47,005 nt of DNA from Thermoleophilaceae bacterium. Lineage in GTDB: Bacteria; Actinomycetota; Thermoleophilia; Solirubrobacterales; Thermoleophilaceae. The DNA is taken from NCBI GenBank assembly GCA_030448005.1, contig JAUJNT010000008.1, positions 1 to 47,005 on the forward strand. The letters run 5' to 3'. Within the stretch, counting starts at the first letter, position 1. Each line of letters begins with the position of its first letter. This document shows positions 7,168-16,078 of the stretch, one piece after another. Made by a program: the position numbers and the translations under genes. Under the pieces are notes generated by a model, which was given only the letters and a program-made list of their open reading frames with translations, was not told the origin of the DNA and made no database searches.

Positions 7168-7602
7168 TTGGCATTCAGAGGTCACTATGAGCACTCGCTG
7201 GACGCGAAGCACCGGCTCAGCATTCCGGCTCGCTTTCGCGCGGCCTTCTCCTCCGGCATCGTTCTCGCGAAGGACGCGGATGCCTGCATCTCGGTGTGGA
7301 CGCCCGAGGTGCACGAGGGCACCGTCGAGCGCGCGCTCGCGGGCAGGAACCCCTTCAGCCGCGAGTTCAAGCAGCTGCAGCGCTATTTCCAGGCGCATTC
7401 GTTCGACACCGAGCTCGACGCCTCCGGCCGTGTCACCCTGCCACCTCCGCTCCTTCAACACGCAGGCGTGGAGAAGGACGTCGTGGTGGCCGGAGTCGGT
7501 GACCACCTGGAGATCTGGGCGCGCGAGCGCTGGCGCGAGGAGCAGCCCGCGCTCGACGCCGACATCGAGGAGGTGACCCAGCTACTTGGCCATCCTTCTT
7601 GA
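7168..7602 (+). CDS. mraZ: MraZ, DNA-binding transcriptional regulator
   Basis: MraZ is an AbrB-fold ring-forming regulator at the head of dcw clusters. A TTG start at 7168 gives LAFRGHYEHSLDAKHRLSIPARFR, matching the usual N-terminus (M-F-x-G-x-Y-x-H-x-x-D-x-K-x-R). The longer GTG frame from 7063 would add 35 residues that overlap the leader hairpin. The second SpoVT/AbrB half is seen at AHSFDTELDASGRVTLPPPLLQHAG. About 144 aa is the normal length. No good Shine-Dalgarno is visible before the TTG, so translation may be weak. It overlaps rsmH. Confidence 0.9.
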   Translation: MAFRGHYEHSLDAKHRLSIPARFRAAFSSGIVLAKDADACISVWTPEVHEGTVERALAGRNPFSREFKQLQRYFQAHSFDTELDASGRVTLPPPLLQHAGVEKDVVVAGVGDHLEIWARERWREEQPALDADIEEVTQLLGHPS

Positions 7603-8557
7603 CATGACGCGCTCTCACGTACCCGTCCTGGCAGGTGAGCTGATCGACCTGACCGCGCCCGCCCCGGGTGAGAACGCCGTGGACTGCACCTTCGGCGCGG
7701 GCGGCCACGCCCGGCTGATCGCGGAGCGTATCGGCGCGGGGGGCACCCTCGTCTGCGTGGACCGCGATCCGGCGGCAGAGCATCGCTTCGAGCAGATCGC
7801 CGCGGAGGCTCCCTGCCGGACCCGCTTCCTGCGCATGGAGTACGGCGAGGCGCTCGAGCTCCTGCGGAGGGAGGGTTTCAAGGCCGATCTCGTGCTCCTC
7901 GACCTCGGCATCTCCTCCATGCAGATCGACGCGCGTGGGCGCGGGTTCTCCTATTCCTACGACGCGCCGCTCGACATGCGGATGGATCCGGGCCAGGAGC
8001 TCGACGCCCGGGCGGTCGTGAACGGCTACGACGAGCGGCAACTGGCGCGACTCTTCCGCCGCTACGGCGAGGATCCAAATGCCCGGGTGATCGCGCGCGA
8101 GATCGTGCGCCGTCGTGGGCACGCCCCGATCGAGACCACCGGCGAGCTGGTGGACGCCATCGAGACGGCGCTGCCCGCGGCCGTCCGCCGCCGCTTTGGG
8201 GGCGGCTCTCCCGCCAAGCGGGTGTTCCAGGCCGTGCGCATCGCGGTCAACTCGGAGCTGGATTCGCTCGACCGCGCGCTGCCGGTGGGATGGGACCTGC
8301 TGCGCGAAGGCGGCCGGCTGGCGGCGATCTCCTTCCATTCGCTCGAGGATCGCCGGGTCAAGCGCTTCCTTGCCGCCCGCGCCCGTGGCTGCGTCTGCCC
8401 GCCCGACTTCCCGGTCTGCGCATGCGGGCGTAGGCCCGAGGCGGAGGTGCTCACCCGGCGGGCGGTGGCGCCCACGCCCGGCGAGGTGGCCGACAACTCG
8501 CGCTCCAAGTCCGGTCGGCTGCGGGTGGCGCGCCGCATCGAAGAGGGAGAGGCCTGA
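7586..8557 (+). CDS. rsmH: 16S rRNA m4C1402 methyltransferase RsmH (MraW)
   Basis: RsmH uses S-adenosylmethionine to N4-methylate C1402 in the 16S decoding site. The sequence shows HVPVLAGELIDL at the N-terminus, the SAM loop VDCTFGAGGHARLI, DRDP, LVLLDLGISSMQID, and the C-terminal FHSLEDRRVKRFL and DNSRSKSGRLRVARR. Length 323 aa is typical. The TTG at 7586 is favoured over ATG 7604 because GGAGGTGA lies nine bases before it; the ATG would start MTRSHVPVL. The gene overlaps the end of mraZ, so the two are likely coupled. Confidence 0.93.
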   Translation: MAILLDMTRSHVPVLAGELIDLTAPAPGENAVDCTFGAGGHARLIAERIGAGGTLVCVDRDPAAEHRFEQIAAEAPCRTRFLRMEYGEALELLRREGFKADLVLLDLGISSMQIDARGRGFSYSYDAPLDMRMDPGQELDARAVVNGYDERQLARLFRRYGEDPNARVIAREIVRRRGHAPIETTGELVDAIETALPAAVRRRFGGGSPAKRVFQAVRIAVNSELDSLDRALPVGWDLLREGGRLAAISFHSLEDRRVKRFLAARARGCVCPPDFPVCACGRRPEAEVLTRRAVAPTPGEVADNSRSKSGRLRVARRIEEGEA

Positions 8558-9126
8558 TGGCCCGCACCGCCTCCGCCCCCGCTCGCCACGCCCCCGCCCG
8601 CCGCGTCCCCACGCGTTCGGGCGCCTCGGCCCCGCGCCGGGGCCGGCTCGAGGCGCCCAGACGGCGGCCCGCCCCACCGGTTCCACGCGGCGCCGCCGTG
8701 CTCGACGCGCTCCTTCAGGGGCGAGCGTGGATTGGGCTCGTCTTCGTGCTGCTCGCCGGCATCGTCTTCTTCAACGTGGACCTCCTTCGCATGAACCGCG
8801 AGATCGCCCTGACGGCCGATCGTGCCGCGGAGGTGAAGCGCGAGAACGCGCGCCTGCGCACCGACCTGGCGCGTCTGGGATCCAGTGAGCGGATCCAGCG
8901 GGTGGCCGCCGAGCGGGGCCTCGTGCTACCGGCGCCGGGCGAGGTCCGCTACCTGCGCTCCGACCCCGTAGTGGACGCCCGCCGCGCCGCCAGCCGGATC
9001 GACGCCGGTGAGGGGAGCGGCCAGGCGCCGGCTGCACCGCCCGCCGCGCCTTCCGGGCGCGCCGCAACCGCTGCACCCGCCTCGTCGCCGGGGCCCGTCG
9101 CGCCCGGCGTGCCGCCGCAGGGGTAG
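8557..9126 (+). CDS. ftsL: FtsL-like septum formation initiator protein
   Basis: Position (rsmH-X-ftsI) and architecture identify this as the FtsL-like divisome subunit. It has an Arg/Pro/Ala-rich basic cytoplasmic N-terminus of ~50 residues and one membrane helix (WIGLVFVLLAGIVFFNVDLL, ~53-72). A short coiled coil follows (MNREIALTADRAAEVKRENARLRTDLARL), then the RIQRVAAERGLVLPAPGEV segment shared with FtsL/DivIC. An Ala/Pro-rich tail of ~50 residues is added at the C-terminus. Its ATG shares one base with the rsmH stop. Sequence conservation in this family is low, so the name rests mainly on context. Confidence 0.82.
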   Translation: MARTASAPARHAPARRVPTRSGASAPRRGRLEAPRRRPAPPVPRGAAVLDALLQGRAWIGLVFVLLAGIVFFNVDLLRMNREIALTADRAAEVKRENARLRTDLARLGSSERIQRVAAERGLVLPAPGEVRYLRSDPVVDARRAASRIDAGEGSGQAPAAPPAAPSGRAATAAPASSPGPVAPGVPPQG

Positions 9127-9129
9127 ACC

Positions 9130-10773
9130 GTGCGACTCCTCGATCGCCGGATCGGCCTGCTCTTCGCCGTGTTCCTCGTGCTGATCGTGGCCGCAAGCAT
9201 GCGCGCCGCCTGGCTGGGCACGGTAAGGGCCGGCTCGCTCAAGGAGCGCGCGGTGACCCAACAGGTGGAGGACCTGAAGATCACCGCCCGCCGCGGGACG
9301 ATCACCGACCGCAACGGCGTGGAGCTGGCGGTGGCAGAGGACGCGGTGTCGGTCTTCGCTCACCCGTTCCTCATAGACGACCCGGCGTCGGCGGCGGCGA
9401 AGCTGGCTCCGGTCCTCGGACGAGAGCAGCAGGAGCTGATCTCCGAGCTCGGAGATCGGAAGACGGGGTTCCTCTACCTTCGCCGGAAGATGGACGCTGC
9501 GGCCGGCGAGAAGGTCGACAAGCTCGGGATCGAGGGCGTCGCCACGGTCGATGAGCCCCGGCGCACCTACCCGCAGGGGGCGCTCGCCGGTCAGTTGCTG
9601 GGCGCCGTGGGCACAGACAACGTCGGCCTGTCCGGGCTCGAGCAGCAGTACGAGGAGAGCCTGCACGGGTCCGATGGGCACCGTCGGCTGGTGAAGGATG
9701 CGATGGGCGAGCCGGTGAGCATCGTCGAGACCGATCGCAGCGAGCCGGGCGAGGACATGCGGCTGACGATCGACGCCGCGTTGCAGGAGCGCGTGGAGGC
9801 GGTGCTCGAGGAGGTGGGCCGCAGCCACAGTCCGCGGGGAGCGACCGCGATCGTGATGGACCCGCGCAACGGCGAGGTGCTCGCCCTGTCGAACTGGCCG
9901 CGCGTGGACCCCAATGACATCGGCAAGGGCTCGGCCTACGCGCGCACCAACAGGGTGGTCGCCGCCAGCTACGAGCCCGGCTCGACCTTCAAGGCCTTCA
10001 CCGTGGCGGCTGCGCTGGAGCAGGGGGTGGTGCGCCCGGAGACGAAGTTCAACCTGCCGCCCACGCTGCAGGTGGCCGACCGCGAGATCGGCGAGGCCCA
10101 CGACCGCGGAGCGGTAGAGCTCTCGGTCGCGGACATCCTCGCCCAGTCCTCAAACGTCGGGGCCGCCATGATCGGCCTCAAGCTGGGCGATCGCCGTTTC
10201 GCTCGCTGGGTCCGCCGCTTCGGCTTTGGCAGGCCGACCGGCGTCCGCCTGCCAGGCGAGGCTCCGGGCATCGTGCTCCCCCCTGAGCGCTACTCGGGCT
10301 CGACGCTCGGCAACATGGCGATCGGCCAGGGCCTCGCCATCACGCCGCTGCAGATGGGCGCCGCGTTCTCGGCCATCGGCAACGGGGGGATTCTCCATCG
10401 CCCGCACGTGGTCCTCGGGGAGAAGGACAAGGGCAGTAGGGTGGTCTCGCGGCGCACTTCCTCCCAGGTCATGAAGATGCTGGAAGGGGTGTTCGGGCCC
10501 GGGGGCACCGCGCAGGAGGCGCAGGTGCCCGGCTACAGGCTGGCCGGCAAGACCGGCACGGCGGAGAAGCCAGACCCGAAGGCCGGCGGCTACTCCAAGT
10601 TCAAGTTCTTCTCCTCGTTCATCGGCCTGGCTCCGGCCAACGCTCCGCGACTGATGGTGGCGGTGATGGTGGACGAGCCGAAGGGCGAGTACTACGGCGC
10701 GGCCGTGGCAGCTCCGGCCTTCGAGCGGATAGTGGAGTTCGCGCTGCCGTACATGCGCATCCCGCCACGCTGA
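9130..10773 (+). CDS. ftsI: FtsI-type septal peptidoglycan transpeptidase (class B PBP)
   Basis: This is the penicillin-binding protein that cross-links septal peptidoglycan. A GTG start at 9130 follows ftsL by three bases. An N-terminal membrane anchor (IGLLFAVFLVLIVAASMRAAWLG) is followed by a PBP dimerisation domain (ITARRGTITDRNGVELAVAED, RTYPQGALAGQLLGAVG) and the transpeptidase domain. Catalytic motifs are all present: S285-T-F-K288 in YEPGSTFKAF, SSN (340-342) in AQSSNVGA, and KTG (474-476) in AGKTGTAEKP. Length 547 aa is on the short side for FtsI; there is no PASTA domain. It partners FtsW, encoded downstream. Confidence 0.93.
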   Translation: MRLLDRRIGLLFAVFLVLIVAASMRAAWLGTVRAGSLKERAVTQQVEDLKITARRGTITDRNGVELAVAEDAVSVFAHPFLIDDPASAAAKLAPVLGREQQELISELGDRKTGFLYLRRKMDAAAGEKVDKLGIEGVATVDEPRRTYPQGALAGQLLGAVGTDNVGLSGLEQQYEESLHGSDGHRRLVKDAMGEPVSIVETDRSEPGEDMRLTIDAALQERVEAVLEEVGRSHSPRGATAIVMDPRNGEVLALSNWPRVDPNDIGKGSAYARTNRVVAASYEPGSTFKAFTVAAALEQGVVRPETKFNLPPTLQVADREIGEAHDRGAVELSVADILAQSSNVGAAMIGLKLGDRRFARWVRRFGFGRPTGVRLPGEAPGIVLPPERYSGSTLGNMAIGQGLAITPLQMGAAFSAIGNGGILHRPHVVLGEKDKGSRVVSRRTSSQVMKMLEGVFGPGGTAQEAQVPGYRLAGKTGTAEKPDPKAGGYSKFKFFSSFIGLAPANAPRLMVAVMVDEPKGEYYGAAVAAPAFERIVEFALPYMRIPPR

Positions 10774-10797
10774 GCGCGGGTCTAGGATGCCTACACC

Positions 10798-12231
10798 TTG
10801 ACCCTTCGCGAGTTGATGGGGGATGGGGCGCCCGAGGTGCCCATCACCGGCCTTGCCCTCTCGAGCCGAAGCGTCGCTCCGGGCACCCTCTTCTTCTGCG
10901 TGCCGGGCTTCAAGAGCGACGGACACGACTTCGCCCCCGATGCCGTCGAGCGTGGCGCGGCGGCGCTGGTCTGCGAGCGGCCCCTCGGGCTCGGGGTCCC
11001 CGAGGTCGTCGTTCCCGACGTGCGGGCGGCCATGGGCCCGCTGGCGGCGCGCTTTCACGGCGACCCGACCGCCACGTTGCGGGTTGTGGGCATCACCGGC
11101 ACCAACGGCAAGACCACCACCGCGTTCCTCCTGCGGGAGATACTCGAGGCGGCGGGCATACCGACGGGGCTGCTGGGAACGGTGAAGCAGGTGGTCGGCG
11201 GCACCGAGGAGACCGTCGAGCGCACCACCCCCGAGGCGGTCGACCTGCAGGCCACCTTCCGCCGGATGGCCGACTCGGGTGACGAGGCCTGCGTCATGGA
11301 GGTCTCCTCCCACGCCCTCGAGCTGGGCCGGGCGGCGGGGATCCACTTCGCGTGCCGGATCTTCACCAACCTCACGCAGGACCATCTCGACTTCCACGAG
11401 ACGATGGACGCCTACTACGTGGCCAAGCGGCGGCTGTTCGAGGCTCCGGGCCCGGCGGTGGTGAACATCGACGACCCCTACGGACGGCGCCTTGCGGGCG
11501 AGGTCGACGCGGTGAGCTTCGGCGTCGAGTCCCCGGACGCGGACCTGCGCGCCACGCACGTCGAGTTCGACGTGAGCGGCGCCTCGTTCAGCGTCGAGAC
11601 GCCGGACGGGCCACTTGAGCTCGTCACGCGACTGCCCGGGCTGTTCAACGTACAGAACGTGCTGGGCGCGCTCGGGGCCGCGCGGTCACTCGGCGTGGAT
11701 TTTGAGGTCGTCCGCTCCGCCCTCGCTCGAGCGGAGCGGGTTCCGGGTCGGATGGAACCTGTGCAGGAGGGGCAGGACTTCGGCGTGCTGGTGGACTACG
11801 CCCATACCCCCGACTCGCTCGAAAACGTGCTGCGCGCCGCTCGCGAGCTAACCGACGGCCGCCTGCACGTGGCCTTCGGGGCCGGCGGAGACCGGGACCG
11901 CGGCAAGCGCCCTCTGATGGGCGAGGCGGCCGCGCGTATGGCGGACCGGGTGATCGTGACCTCCGACAACCCGCGCTCGGAGGCCCCGGAGGCGATCATC
12001 GAGGAGATCGTGGCCGGCGCCGGAGCGGGGGTCGACCGCGAGCCCGACAGGCGCCGGGCGATCGCGCTTGCGATTGAGGGAGCGCAGGCGGGGGACGTGG
12101 TGGTGATCGCCGGCAAGGGCCACGAGCAGGGTCAGGAGCTCGAGGGCGGGCGCAAGGAGCCCTTCGACGACGTGACCGAGGCGCGCCAGGCGCTGCGCCG
12201 GCGGCTCGCCGCGGAGCGCGGCGGACCGTGA
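10798..12231 (+). CDS. murE: UDP-MurNAc-tripeptide synthetase MurE (meso-DAP type)
   Basis: MurE adds the third stem residue to UDP-MurNAc-L-Ala-D-Glu using ATP. TTG 10798 is the start, with AGGAT nine bases upstream. The ATP loop is GTNGKTTTA (101-109, K105). The central ligase domain carries VMEVSSHALELGR and FTNLTQDHLDFHETMDAY. The substrate signature DNPR (390-393, in SDNPRSEAPEAI) is known to select meso-diaminopimelate over lysine. Length 477 aa is typical. The next gene, murF, overlaps by four bases. Confidence 0.94.
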   Translation: MTLRELMGDGAPEVPITGLALSSRSVAPGTLFFCVPGFKSDGHDFAPDAVERGAAALVCERPLGLGVPEVVVPDVRAAMGPLAARFHGDPTATLRVVGITGTNGKTTTAFLLREILEAAGIPTGLLGTVKQVVGGTEETVERTTPEAVDLQATFRRMADSGDEACVMEVSSHALELGRAAGIHFACRIFTNLTQDHLDFHETMDAYYVAKRRLFEAPGPAVVNIDDPYGRRLAGEVDAVSFGVESPDADLRATHVEFDVSGASFSVETPDGPLELVTRLPGLFNVQNVLGALGAARSLGVDFEVVRSALARAERVPGRMEPVQEGQDFGVLVDYAHTPDSLENVLRAARELTDGRLHVAFGAGGDRDRGKRPLMGEAAARMADRVIVTSDNPRSEAPEAIIEEIVAGAGAGVDREPDRRRAIALAIEGAQAGDVVVIAGKGHEQGQELEGGRKEPFDDVTEARQALRRRLAAERGGP

Positions 12232-13610
12232 GGGAGCAGGGCGCGGCATGGGTGGCCGAGGCCGCGGGTGCCCGCCTCGTATCCGGAGACCCCGCCTCGG
12301 AGGGGCCCCGGCGCGCCGTCGTGGACACGCGTGAGCTGGCCGAGGGCGACCTCTTCGTAGGCCTCCGCGGCGAGCGGGCGGACGGGGGCGAGTTCGCAAG
12401 CGAGGCGGTGCGCGCGGGCGCTTGGGGGGTGCTGGTCGGAGCTCAGCACGAGAAGCGCGCGAAGGTGGCGGCGGCCGCCGGGCGAGGTGCGGCATCCGGC
12501 GGGGCGGGCCCCGGGGCGGCATCGGCTGCTGGCACTCCGGTTGTCCTCACCGCGGCCGATCCGCTCCTCTCCCTTCAGGCGCTCGCCCGTGCATGGCGGC
12601 GGGAGCTCGGGTGCCGCGTGGTTGGCGTGACCGGCTCGACCGGCAAGACCTCCACGAAGGACATCCTGGCCGCGCTGCTGGCGAGCCACCTGCGAACGCA
12701 CGCCAATCGGGAGAACCTGAACACCGAGATCGGGCTGCCGCTCACGATCCTCGAGGCGGGGGAGGACACGGAGGTCATGGTGCTCGAGATGGCCATGCGC
12801 GGGGAGGGGCAGATAGCAGAGCTGGTGGCCGTTGCAGAGCCCGACGTGGGCGTGATCGTAAACGTTGGCCCGGTGCACCTGGAGCTGCTCGGCACGATCG
12901 AACGAGTGGCGGCGGCCAAGGCCGAGCTGATCCGCGACCTGCGCTCGGGCGCCGCGTGCGTGGTCCCCGCCAGCGAGCCGCTGCTCGAGGCCCACCTGCG
13001 CCAAGACCTCGACACGATCACCTTCGGCCCCGGTGGCGAGGTGATGCTGCTGAGCATGGACAGGGGTCGCGCGGAGATCGAGTCGCGGGGCCGGCTCATC
13101 GAGCTCCAGCTGCCCTACGCCGAGCCGCACAACCTGCTCAACACGCTCGCAGCGGTGGGCGCGGCCACGGCCCTCGGGGTGCGCCCCGGCGGACGCGTGG
13201 CGGTGCGCTTTTCCTCCCTACGGGGGGAGGTGATGGAGCTGCCCGGCGGCGTGACGGTCGTGAACGACTGCTACAACGCCAACCCGATGTCGATGAAGGC
13301 AGCCCTCCAGCACCTGGCAGAGATGCCTGCAGAGCGCCGGCTCGCGGTGCTCGGCACGATGGCGGAGCTGGGGCCGGCCTCGGCTGACTTCCACCGAGAG
13401 ATCGGCGAGGAGGCCGCAGCGCTCGGGATCGACGTCCTGGTCACCGTGGGGCAGGAGGCGGTGAGCTACTCGGAGGGCTTCGACGGCGACACCTACGCGG
13501 CCGGGACGCCCGAGGAGGCGGGGGCGCTGCTCGAGGAGCTGGCGCTGCCCGGCGACCGCGTGCTGGTGAAGGGCTCCCGCTCGGCGGGCCTGGAACGGGT
13601 CCTGTCCTAG
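12228..13610 (+). CDS. murF: UDP-MurNAc-pentapeptide synthetase MurF
   Basis: MurF adds D-Ala-D-Ala to the UDP-MurNAc-tripeptide, finishing the soluble precursor. The GTG start overlaps the murE stop (GTGA). The N-terminal domain shows VVDTRELAEGDLFVGLRGERADGGEF. The P-loop is GSTGKTSTK (136-144, K140), followed by THANRENLNTEIGLPLTIL, which is typical of MurF. The C-terminal domain has NDCYNANPMSMKAAL and VLGTMAELG. An Ala/Gly-rich insertion (~86-105) lies before the central domain. It is the last gene before the mobile element that separates it from mraY. Confidence 0.94.
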   Translation: MREQGAAWVAEAAGARLVSGDPASEGPRRAVVDTRELAEGDLFVGLRGERADGGEFASEAVRAGAWGVLVGAQHEKRAKVAAAAGRGAASGGAGPGAASAAGTPVVLTAADPLLSLQALARAWRRELGCRVVGVTGSTGKTSTKDILAALLASHLRTHANRENLNTEIGLPLTILEAGEDTEVMVLEMAMRGEGQIAELVAVAEPDVGVIVNVGPVHLELLGTIERVAAAKAELIRDLRSGAACVVPASEPLLEAHLRQDLDTITFGPGGEVMLLSMDRGRAEIESRGRLIELQLPYAEPHNLLNTLAAVGAATALGVRPGGRVAVRFSSLRGEVMELPGGVTVVNDCYNANPMSMKAALQHLAEMPAERRLAVLGTMAELGPASADFHREIGEEAAALGIDVLVTVGQEAVSYSEGFDGDTYAAGTPEEAGALLEELALPGDRVLVKGSRSAGLERVLS

Positions 13611-13638
13611 TGCTCCACCGAGCTGCGAGGACGGACCA

Positions 13639-13661
13639 CCACTAGGAGGGTCCGGCGAAAC
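13639..13661 (+). repeat. Left terminal inverted repeat with target half-site
   Basis: CCA-CTAG-GAGGGTC-cg-GCGAAAC matches the complement of 16079-16101 at 21 of 23 positions. A second TAGCGAAAC follows at 13665-13673, and CGGCG/CGCCG (13653/13672) form a subterminal inverted repeat, possibly transposase-binding sites. Confidence 0.85.
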
Positions 13662-13700
13662 GACTAGCGAAACGCCGTAGTATGATTGCTCTGGGCTTCA

Positions 13701-13886
13701 ATGATCCCTCTACGCGTCATGGTTGCGGTCTTCGCCGCCTACGGTGCCGCCTACGGAGTGGCGGTTCCGGACGATTGGCCTTTCGTTGCTCACATGGCCG
13801 TTGCCCCGGCAGGGAGCATGGCAGTCGCGGCGGCGCTGATTCTCTGGCAGCGACTAAGCCGCGAGGGGAACGGCTCGCGCTCGTGA
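13701..13886 (+). CDS. Small putative two-helix membrane protein (hypothetical)
   Basis: A 61-residue frame from ATG 13701 (a longer TTG start exists at 13686). It has two hydrophobic stretches, RVMVAVFAAYGAAYGVAV and MAVAPAGSMAVAAALILW, then a short polar tail. It lies just inside the left end of the IS and converges on the transposase, overlapping its last 33 bases. There is no clear Shine-Dalgarno and no family is recognised. It may be a passenger gene or a chance frame. Confidence 0.35.
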   Translation: MIPLRVMVAVFAAYGAAYGVAVPDDWPFVAHMAVAPAGSMAVAAALILWQRLSREGNGSRS

Positions 13887-14972
13887 GAGCGCGCAAGCGA
13901 GCTTTGCGAGGATGGTCAGGTCGGCGTGTAGCCGTACCCGCTCAAGGCCGCGCACGCGGAGGGGAAGTAGTGCCCATTCGTGCTTCAGACGGCCGAACTC
14001 CCGCTCGACGGCACCGCGAGAGTGGTAGAGCTTGCGTGAGCGCGCAGTCTCTCGCGGGATCAGCGGGTGGAGGCGATCGGCCTTGACCCAGCGGGAGGCG
14101 GGCTTGCACTCGCCGGTCGGGCAGCGCCACTTGGTTGCCCTGCGCTTGTAGTCGGCCCCGGCAAAGGTCCACTCGCCGTGCTCGCACGATGGCGGCTTGT
14201 GCTCGCCGCGCTTGACTCGCTCAGTCTTGCGAAGTGCCGTGACCGGGGCCACGTCGCGGTCCATGCACCCGTCGTGGATTGGGCCGTTGTCGTACCCCTT
14301 GTCCATGATCGCTGTCTTGACCTGAAAGCCGCGCTCGCGTGCCTTGTCGATCAGCGCGAGCGCGAAGGGGGACTCGGCCGCGCTCGCCGTTTCGACCGTC
14401 CACGCGATCGGGAGGCCGGTAGCGGTGTCAACGGCGGCGTGGACCTTGTAGCCGTAGTAGCCGCCTCCCTTGCGCGTCGAGACGGCGGAGCGGTGGCCCC
14501 AAGAGGCGTCCGGGTCGGAGAACCGCTCGCGCTCCGGGCCGTCCTTAGAGACGTAGCGCTGACCGTTCGCGTAAGCGGGGAGGTCCGACCCGTCGATAGC
14601 CACGTCTGCGCCCATCCCGGGGTGCTCGGCCCGGAGCGACTCCAGCACGCCAGCGATGCAGGCGTCGAGCAGATTGGCGTAGGCGCGGAGCTTCGCGCCG
14701 AAGCGATAGCAGGCGTAGACACTCGGAACCTCGCCGCCGATGGCCTCGCGGAGCGCCGCGTGTTCGGAGACGAGCCCCACGGTGCGCGTCCACGTCGGGA
14801 TGCTGTAGAGCGACTTGGCGAGCGCCATGCCGACCATCGCCCGGATTGGGTAGCCGGGGCGCCCGGTCCAGCGGGTCGCCTCAAGCTCGGAGACGAGCCT
14901 CGCTATCTCGGGCGAGTCGAGTAGTCCTGCAAGCTCGGCAGCCGAGCGCCGTGGTACCTTCGTACCGTCCAT
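13854..14972 (-). CDS. DDE transposase (IS4/IS5-like, DDE_Tnp_1)
   Basis: This is the 372-residue transposase of the element. The N-terminus has the DUF772/IS5-type helical region (WTGRPGYPIRAMVGMALAKSL). The RNase-H-like catalytic core shows the first Asp in VAIDGSDLPAYA, the second in IMDKGYDN, and the Glu in RGAVEREFGRLKHEW, so the DDE triad appears complete. The GYKVHAAVDTATGLPIAW strand is typical. A Cys-rich insert (SCEHGEW, RCPTGECK) may bind zinc. The reading frame is intact, so the copy could be active. It is transcribed against the dcw genes. Confidence 0.88.
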   Translation of the reverse strand: MDGTKVPRRSAAELAGLLDSPEIARLVSELEATRWTGRPGYPIRAMVGMALAKSLYSIPTWTRTVGLVSEHAALREAIGGEVPSVYACYRFGAKLRAYANLLDACIAGVLESLRAEHPGMGADVAIDGSDLPAYANGQRYVSKDGPERERFSDPDASWGHRSAVSTRKGGGYYGYKVHAAVDTATGLPIAWTVETASAAESPFALALIDKARERGFQVKTAIMDKGYDNGPIHDGCMDRDVAPVTALRKTERVKRGEHKPPSCEHGEWTFAGADYKRRATKWRCPTGECKPASRWVKADRLHPLIPRETARSRKLYHSRGAVEREFGRLKHEWALLPLRVRGLERVRLHADLTILAKLACALSRARAVPLAA

Positions 14973-15115
14973 GGAGGTGCATCTCCGTGGTCCGGGCCCC
15001 CGGAAGCTCCAACTTCGCGGGGGCCACTTTTCGCTTTCTAGAGCCTAATGTACAGGGGTGGTCGGACGGAATCGCCGCCGCTATCCTGTCCGGTAGAGCA
15101 ACTTTCGGCTCAAGC

Positions 15116-15145
15116 TTGCGTTCTTTCCGCCGAATCGGTTATAAG
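15116..15145 (+). promoter_or_regulatory. Predicted promoter of the DUF3800 gene, reading towards mraY
   Basis: TTGCGT (15116-15121) and TATAAG (15140-15145) are separated by 18 bases, in a less GC-rich stretch than its surroundings. A small hairpin GGAGCC/GGCTCC (15191-15196/15202-15207) lies in the leader. With no terminator seen after DUF3800, transcripts could run into mraY. Confidence 0.45.
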
Positions 15146-15231
15146 ACCATCAGTAACTTAGCGGCCGGGAGGGCTCGTGTTCGGGTCCGCGGAGCCTTTA
15201 CGGCTCCCCCGGCTGCTTTACTTCCTCGGCC

Positions 15232-16020
15232 GTGTACCTCCTGTACTCAGATGAGTCGGGCAACATCGCCAATCCTGATGACGCTGCTGTCGTGGTCGGG
15301 GGCGTCGCCGTGCATGAAGACGCGGTACGACCGCTGGCGGGCGAAATCAACGGCACCCTCACGAACTTCATCGGTGCAACGCGAGCGAAGGAACTAGAGA
15401 TCCACGGAAGCCCTCTGCGGAGGGGTCGGGAAGGGTGGCGCGATATCGGAGCCGGAAAGCGACATGGCCTAGCGCACGCCCTCCTGAGGCTGGTGGACGA
15501 GTGGGAGCACGAGGGGTCCAGTTCGGTTGTGCAGCCTTTCGTCGTGGCCATCGATCGGAACCACTCCCAGTCGCCGATGGAAACCGCCTACGGGGAACTC
15601 CTGTTCATGTTCGATCACTACCTGCGGGAAGGGCGACGTAAGGGCAATCCCCACAATGGGGTTCTCGTCGCAGATCGAAGCAACTACGAACGCGCGCTGG
15701 CCGCGTGGGTAGAAGTAGCACGGGCGCGATACCGGCGTCCAAGCCAGGATGCCCGCCGCCTTTATGCCCTCGCTGAGACGCCCTTCTTTGTGGACTCGCA
15801 GACCACTCGACTGATGCAGGTTGCAGACCTTGTAGTCCATGCCCTCTTCCGCGCCTACAACGTCGGGGACTGGCGATGGGCTGAAACCCTGCGCCCAGCC
15901 CTGACGCTGGCGGGCGATAGGCGCCTGTTACACCTGACGGGCACCGATCCGTGCTCGTGCCTCGCATGTGACCCCAGCACCGCCGTGACGGTTGACAGCG
16001 CTGGGGTAGGAACGCAGTAA
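15232..16020 (+). CDS. DUF3800 domain protein (IS passenger)
   Basis: The GTG start at 15232 gives VYLLYSDESGN, the hallmark N-terminal motif of DUF3800 (Y-x-D-E-S-G). Further family features are the late segment FVDSQTTRLMQVADLVVHALFRAYN, where the Asp of VADLV is conserved, and VVAIDRN in the middle. The acidic residues and strand pattern suggest an RNase-H-like fold; biochemical function is not established. DUF3800 genes are often seen on mobile elements. Length 262 aa is typical. It lies between the transposase and the right IS end, in the same direction as mraY and 77 bases upstream of it. Confidence 0.8.
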   Translation: MYLLYSDESGNIANPDDAAVVVGGVAVHEDAVRPLAGEINGTLTNFIGATRAKELEIHGSPLRRGREGWRDIGAGKRHGLAHALLRLVDEWEHEGSSSVVQPFVVAIDRNHSQSPMETAYGELLFMFDHYLREGRRKGNPHNGVLVADRSNYERALAAWVEVARARYRRPSQDARRLYALAETPFFVDSQTTRLMQVADLVVHALFRAYNVGDWRWAETLRPALTLAGDRRLLHLTGTDPCSCLACDPSTAVTVDSAGVGTQ

Positions 16021-16078
16021 TGGCGGGGTAGTCGTACGTGCCCATCCAGTCAATCCCGCACCACGACTGGCCTAGCGA